Part shown: positions 60,982 through 64,000 of the stretch, piece after piece
Layout: every line of letters starts with the position of its first letter
Numbering within the stretch: the first letter of the stretch is position 1
Source: Clostridiales bacterium
Lineage (GTDB): Bacteria; Bacillota; Clostridia; Saccharofermentanales; Saccharofermentanaceae
Direction: 5' to 3'
DNA length: 64,000 nt
Assembly (NCBI GenBank): GCA_017428545.1
Contig: JAFRQR010000020.1
Coordinates: forward strand, 348,389-412,388
Position numbers and translations under genes: made by a program
Notes under the pieces: generated by a model
Told to the model about the DNA's origin: nothing
Databases searched by the model: none
The model's input: the letters and a program-made list of their open reading frames with translations, nothing else

Positions 60982-61677
60982 TCAGATCTCTTTCACAATC
61001 TTTTCGAGCTCTGCATCAGTCTTACCTTCCAGATCACCCTCTGCAAAGAAATAGGTGAGCATCGTGGCGAATGCTTTTCCTTCATATGTGAATACGAAGT
61101 CGTAGTATCCCGGCTTCCATTCATCAGGATTCAGATAGAAGGATCCCCATGTGCCTTCCGGATCTTCTTCCACGTTGTGATACAGTTTGACATAGGTAAC
61201 GAATCCGGGCATCTGGTCGCCGTACTGCGTGGTAACATAGGAAGCCTGATCCTCTCTATGCTCCAGAACATACACTGTAATGCCATTATCCGCCGAAGCT
61301 TCCGGATAGAACTCGACCCACTCATTCAGAGCAAAACCACTACGGATCCCCTCAGTGGAAGGAGCCTTGGAATTAAACTCGCTCGATCCGAACTGGTTAC
61401 CGGATAATGTCAGTTTCGTCATCACCTGAATATCCGCATTGTCCGTGTTAATGAAATACAGTTTCCCCGGAATCCTGACGTTATCTACAGAAGCGCTCTC
61501 CGATCCGCCTTCAGTATCCTTGGAATCCTCAGCAGCCTTGGCATCATCTTTTGCCTTATCGGTCACTTTGGTATCATTGTTGTCTTTCTTCTCGTCTTTT
61601 TTCTTCGAGCATCCGGCTGCGGAAAACATACATGCTGCCGCAAGAACCACTGCTCCAACCTTCTTCATTCTACCCAT
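60982..61677 (-). CDS. Lipoprotein of unknown function
   Basis: 231 aa. Signal with lipobox S-A-A-G-C near 19-23, then a K/D/E linker of ~45 residues and a ~160-residue domain with W-V-E-F-Y-P near 119-124 and the tail E-G-D-L-E-G-K-T-D-A-E. AGGAGGAC upstream. Leader contains two copies of a 21-bp repeat. Confidence 0.8.
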   Translation of the reverse strand: MGRMKKVGAVVLAAACMFSAAGCSKKKDEKKDNNDTKVTDKAKDDAKAAEDSKDTEGGSESASVDNVRIPGKLYFINTDNADIQVMTKLTLSGNQFGSSEFNSKAPSTEGIRSGFALNEWVEFYPEASADNGITVYVLEHREDQASYVTTQYGDQMPGFVTYVKLYHNVEEDPEGTWGSFYLNPDEWKPGYYDFVFTYEGKAFATMLTYFFAEGDLEGKTDAELEKIVKEI

Positions 61678-61710
61678 AACATAGTCCTCCTAGAAGATCA
61701 GGATGATGTT

Positions 61711-61783
61711 AGGGTAGGTTTGTAAAGCGTACCCTAACCTATTAACCGTAGAATAACAGGTCAGGGTAGGCTTGTAAAGCGTA
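61711..61783. repeat. Two 21-bp direct repeats in the lipoprotein leader
   Basis: AGGGTAGGYTTGTAAAGCGT at 61711 and 61763, 52 bp apart. The first also makes TTAGGGTA/TACCCTAA, a hairpin. TAGTCCTCC occurs at 61682 and 61782. Duplicated leader segment. Confidence 0.6.
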
Positions 61784-61837
61784 GTCCTCCATTGCGGCAA
61801 CCGCTATCGAAGGATCTATAAGGTTTTTCGTAAATTA

Positions 61838-61906
61838 TCGGATTGATTTGCTGTATTTTGTCGGAGTAATTTGTGGTATTTTATCGGAACAATTTGTGTT
61901 TGTGGG
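61838..61906. repeat. 23-bp tandem array
   Basis: TCGGA at 61838, 61861 and 61884, exactly 23 bp apart; unit TCGGANTRATTTGNKGTATTTT. AT-rich and similar in theme to the arrays at 30966 and 55306. No coding frame; 61678-61951 holds only these repeats. Confidence 0.65.
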
Positions 61907-61951
61907 ATGATGTGCATTGTACGTGTTAAAGTAAAGCCACACAAAAACTGC

Positions 61952-62437
61952 TCAGGCCTTCCAGTGCTTCTCTGCCTCATTCACGTAAAAGTCCGCTGTT
62001 GTTCGATTTGAAGAAATCTCTTCTTTCGTCAGCTGACGGATCACTTTTGCCGGACGCCCAAAGGCCATACTGCCATCCGGGATAACAGTGCTTTTCGTGA
62101 CGAGGGAGCCGGCACCGATGATGCAGTTTCTTCCGATGACACATCCATCCAGAAGTATCGTTCCCATCCCGATGAGAGAGTTATCTCCGATCTTGCATCC
62201 GTGAATGATGCAGGAATGACCGATTGTTACGCCGTTACCGATATCTGTCGAGTGGGCAGGGGAGGTGTGGATCATGCAGAGATCCTGAATATTGGTCTTC
62301 TCACCGATATGCACATGTTCACCGTCATCGCTCCGGATCACGGCATTGTACCACACACTGCTATGCACACCGATCGTCAGGTCTTCTCCTACAATCTTCG
62401 CGCCATCCGCCACCAACACTGTATCATCGATATTCAT
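61952..62437 (-). CDS. Gamma-carbonic-anhydrase-like hexapeptide protein
   Basis: 161 aa from the ATG at 62437 (GAGGAG upstream). Left-handed beta-helix hexapeptides: V-W-Y-N-A-V-I-R-S-D near 29-38, N-I-Q-D-L near 50-54, I-G-H-S-C-I-I-H-G-C near 73-82 with the three His (about 59/64, 75, 80) for zinc. Interconverts carbon dioxide and bicarbonate or acts as an acyltransferase-like scaffold. Confidence 0.9.
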   Translation of the reverse strand: MNIDDTVLVADGAKIVGEDLTIGVHSSVWYNAVIRSDDGEHVHIGEKTNIQDLCMIHTSPAHSTDIGNGVTIGHSCIIHGCKIGDNSLIGMGTILLDGCVIGRNCIIGAGSLVTKSTVIPDGSMAFGRPAKVIRQLTKEEISSNRTTADFYVNEAEKHWKA

Positions 62438-62622
62438 AGACTTCTCCTCACTCACCATCGTTCGCATTTGCATCCCTATTCCTTTATCAGCGGTTTATAA
62501 ATCTCAACTACAGAGTTGAAAATAGCCATCGAATATTCGCATAACACACCTACTAGTTCAACATAAGCTTTTCAAGTTCAAAAATTCCACATTTTGAACT
62601 TGCTTTCAACAGACTGATCATT

Positions 62623-63747
62623 TTAGAACTCTTTATCCAGCAGTTCCAAACCATAAGTTCTTACATCGCCATTCACAGCATCAAACATCCACTCTCCGAC
62701 ACTTCTGTCATTGCCAAGCCTGTCGAATACATTCGATGAAATAATCGTATGCTGTGTATTGTGAGTATCAGCATCCTCTTTGTAGCTCCAGATATATATA
62801 CCCACATTCGGTATATTCGCCTTCAACGCAAATACCATTTCTTTCAGATCTTGCTGGAAATTATCTCCTAATTCCTTGGTCTTATCCATCTTTCCGGTAT
62901 CGATATATGACTGATACTGCATTAATGTATCGTCACGATAAGAACAATCAAAGAGTATCTTCACACTGTCGCCACGCTTCTCATACAGTGCAGTCAAACT
63001 ATCAAGTACTATGTTGTTTGTAGTCAGTCTGTCGGATATCTCTGACGGAGATTTCCAAAGATCAACTGCTGTTTCATGCCATCCATCATAAAGCAACAGT
63101 GAACTGTCAACACAGACGGTAACATTCCCGGCACTCGGGAAACGATCGATCACATCATCGGCAAGCAGAGAGGTTGCAAATCCTCCGGCAGAAAAACCAG
63201 TCACAAGCAGCGTATCGGGTTCTCCTACATACGGCTTTATCTGTTCAACAAAGGCGGAATAATTGTTGTATCCCGTGTGATAAACTGTTTTCTCTCCCTC
63301 ATATATACCTGTTCCTGCGTGAAAATCTCCTGTAGCATAAGGGATCACAATGAAACTCCAATCTTTAAAAGGATTATCATCAGCTCTGCTGCCGATACCA
63401 CCCTGTGCTACAAAATCCTGCGCAAGCGTTGTAGTGGCGAAGAACTTCGTGCCGCCCTCTGAGGTCTCAGGTGTGATGCTGACACCGCCACCAAAGAAAT
63501 ATACAACTAACTTGTTTTCTTTCCCCTTGCGAAATATGCCGTGCCACTCACTACCATCAGAAGACAATGCTCCCTCCACCGGGACATCGTACCATTTGCC
63601 TATTTCTGGTTCACCCTCAAGTTTCGGATAAGTCTTAAGAACAGTCAGTTTTAGAAAAAGCACTATTCCCAGCACAATCAGTGCAATTGCAATTATGACG
63701 ATTATCAGTACCCGTATCAATATTCTTTTCTTTTTTGTGTTTCCCAT
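62623..63747 (-). CDS. Pectinacetylesterase/Notum-like membrane-anchored hydrolase
   Basis: 374 aa. Membrane anchor near 9-31; outside alpha/beta hydrolase: Y-F-F-G-G-G-V near 83-89 (oxyanion), G-F-S-A-G-G-F near 184-190 (nucleophile Ser), D-C-S-Y-R-D-D near 267-273 (acid), His near 329-335 (T-Q-H-T). Acts on esterified polymers of the wall or the surroundings. Its last 38 bp are repeated at 54388. Confidence 0.8.
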   Translation of the reverse strand: MGNTKKKRILIRVLIIVIIAIALIVLGIVLFLKLTVLKTYPKLEGEPEIGKWYDVPVEGALSSDGSEWHGIFRKGKENKLVVYFFGGGVSITPETSEGGTKFFATTTLAQDFVAQGGIGSRADDNPFKDWSFIVIPYATGDFHAGTGIYEGEKTVYHTGYNNYSAFVEQIKPYVGEPDTLLVTGFSAGGFATSLLADDVIDRFPSAGNVTVCVDSSLLLYDGWHETAVDLWKSPSEISDRLTTNNIVLDSLTALYEKRGDSVKILFDCSYRDDTLMQYQSYIDTGKMDKTKELGDNFQQDLKEMVFALKANIPNVGIYIWSYKEDADTHNTQHTIISSNVFDRLGNDRSVGEWMFDAVNGDVRTYGLELLDKEF

Positions 63748-63883
63748 ACGAATAATCTCCTGAAATATTTTACCCGCAGAACCTGTTTGTATGATACTAT
63801 AGTATCAGCCTGTTGCTTTAAACTCAATAAAATCGGAGAAAATGATACTATTAACGGAAATATTACTTTGGTAAATAAATAGC

Positions 63884-63912
63884 GTGACACACAAGCCATG
63901 TATTGGTATAAT
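63884..63912 (+). promoter_or_regulatory. Promoter of the IS630-type gene
   Basis: GTGACA (63884-63889), 17 bp, TATAAT (63907-63912), 6 nt before the ATG at 63919. The rest of the 63748-63883 gap is AT-rich and probably includes the element's end. Confidence 0.6.
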
Positions 63913-63918
63913 GAATAC

Positions 63919-64000
63919 ATGGAAAAGATTGATTTAAGAACACTGACAGAAGAAGAGCGTACACTCATCAGAAAACAGGTAATTCGTCTCCATAATAAGG
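63919..64000 (+). CDS. IS630-family transposase, N-terminal start only
   Basis: M-E-K-I-D-L-R-T-L-T-E-E-E-R-T-L-I-R-K-Q is the typical N-terminal helix-turn-helix of IS630/Tc1-mariner-type transposases; the rest is past the window. No terminal inverted repeat identified with confidence. Confidence 0.7.
   Translation, partial: MEKIDLRTLTEEERTLIRKQVIRLHNK

Noticed and set aside
63919..64000. Full insertion sequence
   Set aside because: Only the first 27 codons are present and no end repeat could be matched, so the element's length and type are not claimed.

Overview
The window looks like a chromosomal segment of a low- to mid-GC Gram-positive anaerobe of the Clostridia, most likely Lachnospiraceae or a close relative. 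The support is strong AGGAGG-type ribosome binding sites, sigma-A-like promoters, lipoprotein signal peptides, a very large Cna-B/SpaA-type surface protein, chromate-transporter half-genes, an S-box-clan riboswitch and a holin-like type I toxin. Species cannot be assigned from the sequence alone. There is no rRNA, tRNA, CRISPR array or intact prophage that I can see. Most genes are single housekeeping or accessory enzymes; several regions are accessory and defence-like.

Layout. 1-3.6 kb: an ADP-ribose operon (VOC protein, zinc macrodomain, HTH-ADP-ribosyltransferase, unknown partner, macrodomain-linked-type sirtuin), all on the minus strand. 3.6-14.9 kb: small enzymes and regulators (MBL hydrolase, DUF3795-RpiB fusion, GNAT, transglutaminase, AraC, YjbR, lipoproteins, tautomerase, APH-GNAT fusion). 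15.0-17.3 kb: a convergent type I toxin/antisense RNA pair, a P-loop kinase, an S-box-clan riboswitch with an orphan 105-aa protein, and a RelBE pair with a shortened toxin. 17.3-23.8 kb: secreted and membrane proteins, a second ADP-ribose pair (macro-HTH plus ADP-ribosylglycohydrolase), a flavin reductase and TcdA. 24.0-26.2 kb: a glutamate-cysteine-ligase-like enzyme with a class II amidotransferase. 26.2-31.2 kb: a defence-like block (DUF2075 helicase, MazG, DnaQ exonuclease, AbiEi/AbiEii), with AbiE flanked by tandem AT-rich repeats. 31.2-36 kb: acyltransferase-3 membrane proteins, one of them double-headed. 36-40 kb: sugar kinase, lipase, thioesterase, membrane protein. 40.2-49.2 kb: one ~9-kb gene for a 2987-aa adhesin with about 21 beta-sandwich repeats. 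49.5-56 kb: duplicated membrane proteins, nitroreductase, HEAT protein, HigBA, HTH regulator, DUF2161 nuclease and a 53-bp tandem array. 56-64 kb: zinc-ribbon membrane protein, ChrA pair, YbaK-type deacylase, DUF4143 ATPase, ICE remnant, lipoprotein, gamma-carbonic anhydrase, pectinacetylesterase-like hydrolase and the start of an IS630-type transposase.

Themes. ADP-ribose chemistry recurs: writers (sirtuin, DUF3990-like ART) and erasers (two macrodomains, one ARH). Toxin-antitoxin-like modules recur (HTH-ART, type I, RelBE, AbiE, HigBA). An octamer, AAAAGCAC, occurs about 30 times on both strands, roughly fifteen times the chance expectation, in genes and gaps alike. Several intergenic regions hold short tandem arrays with periods of 23, 38-41 and exactly 53 bp.
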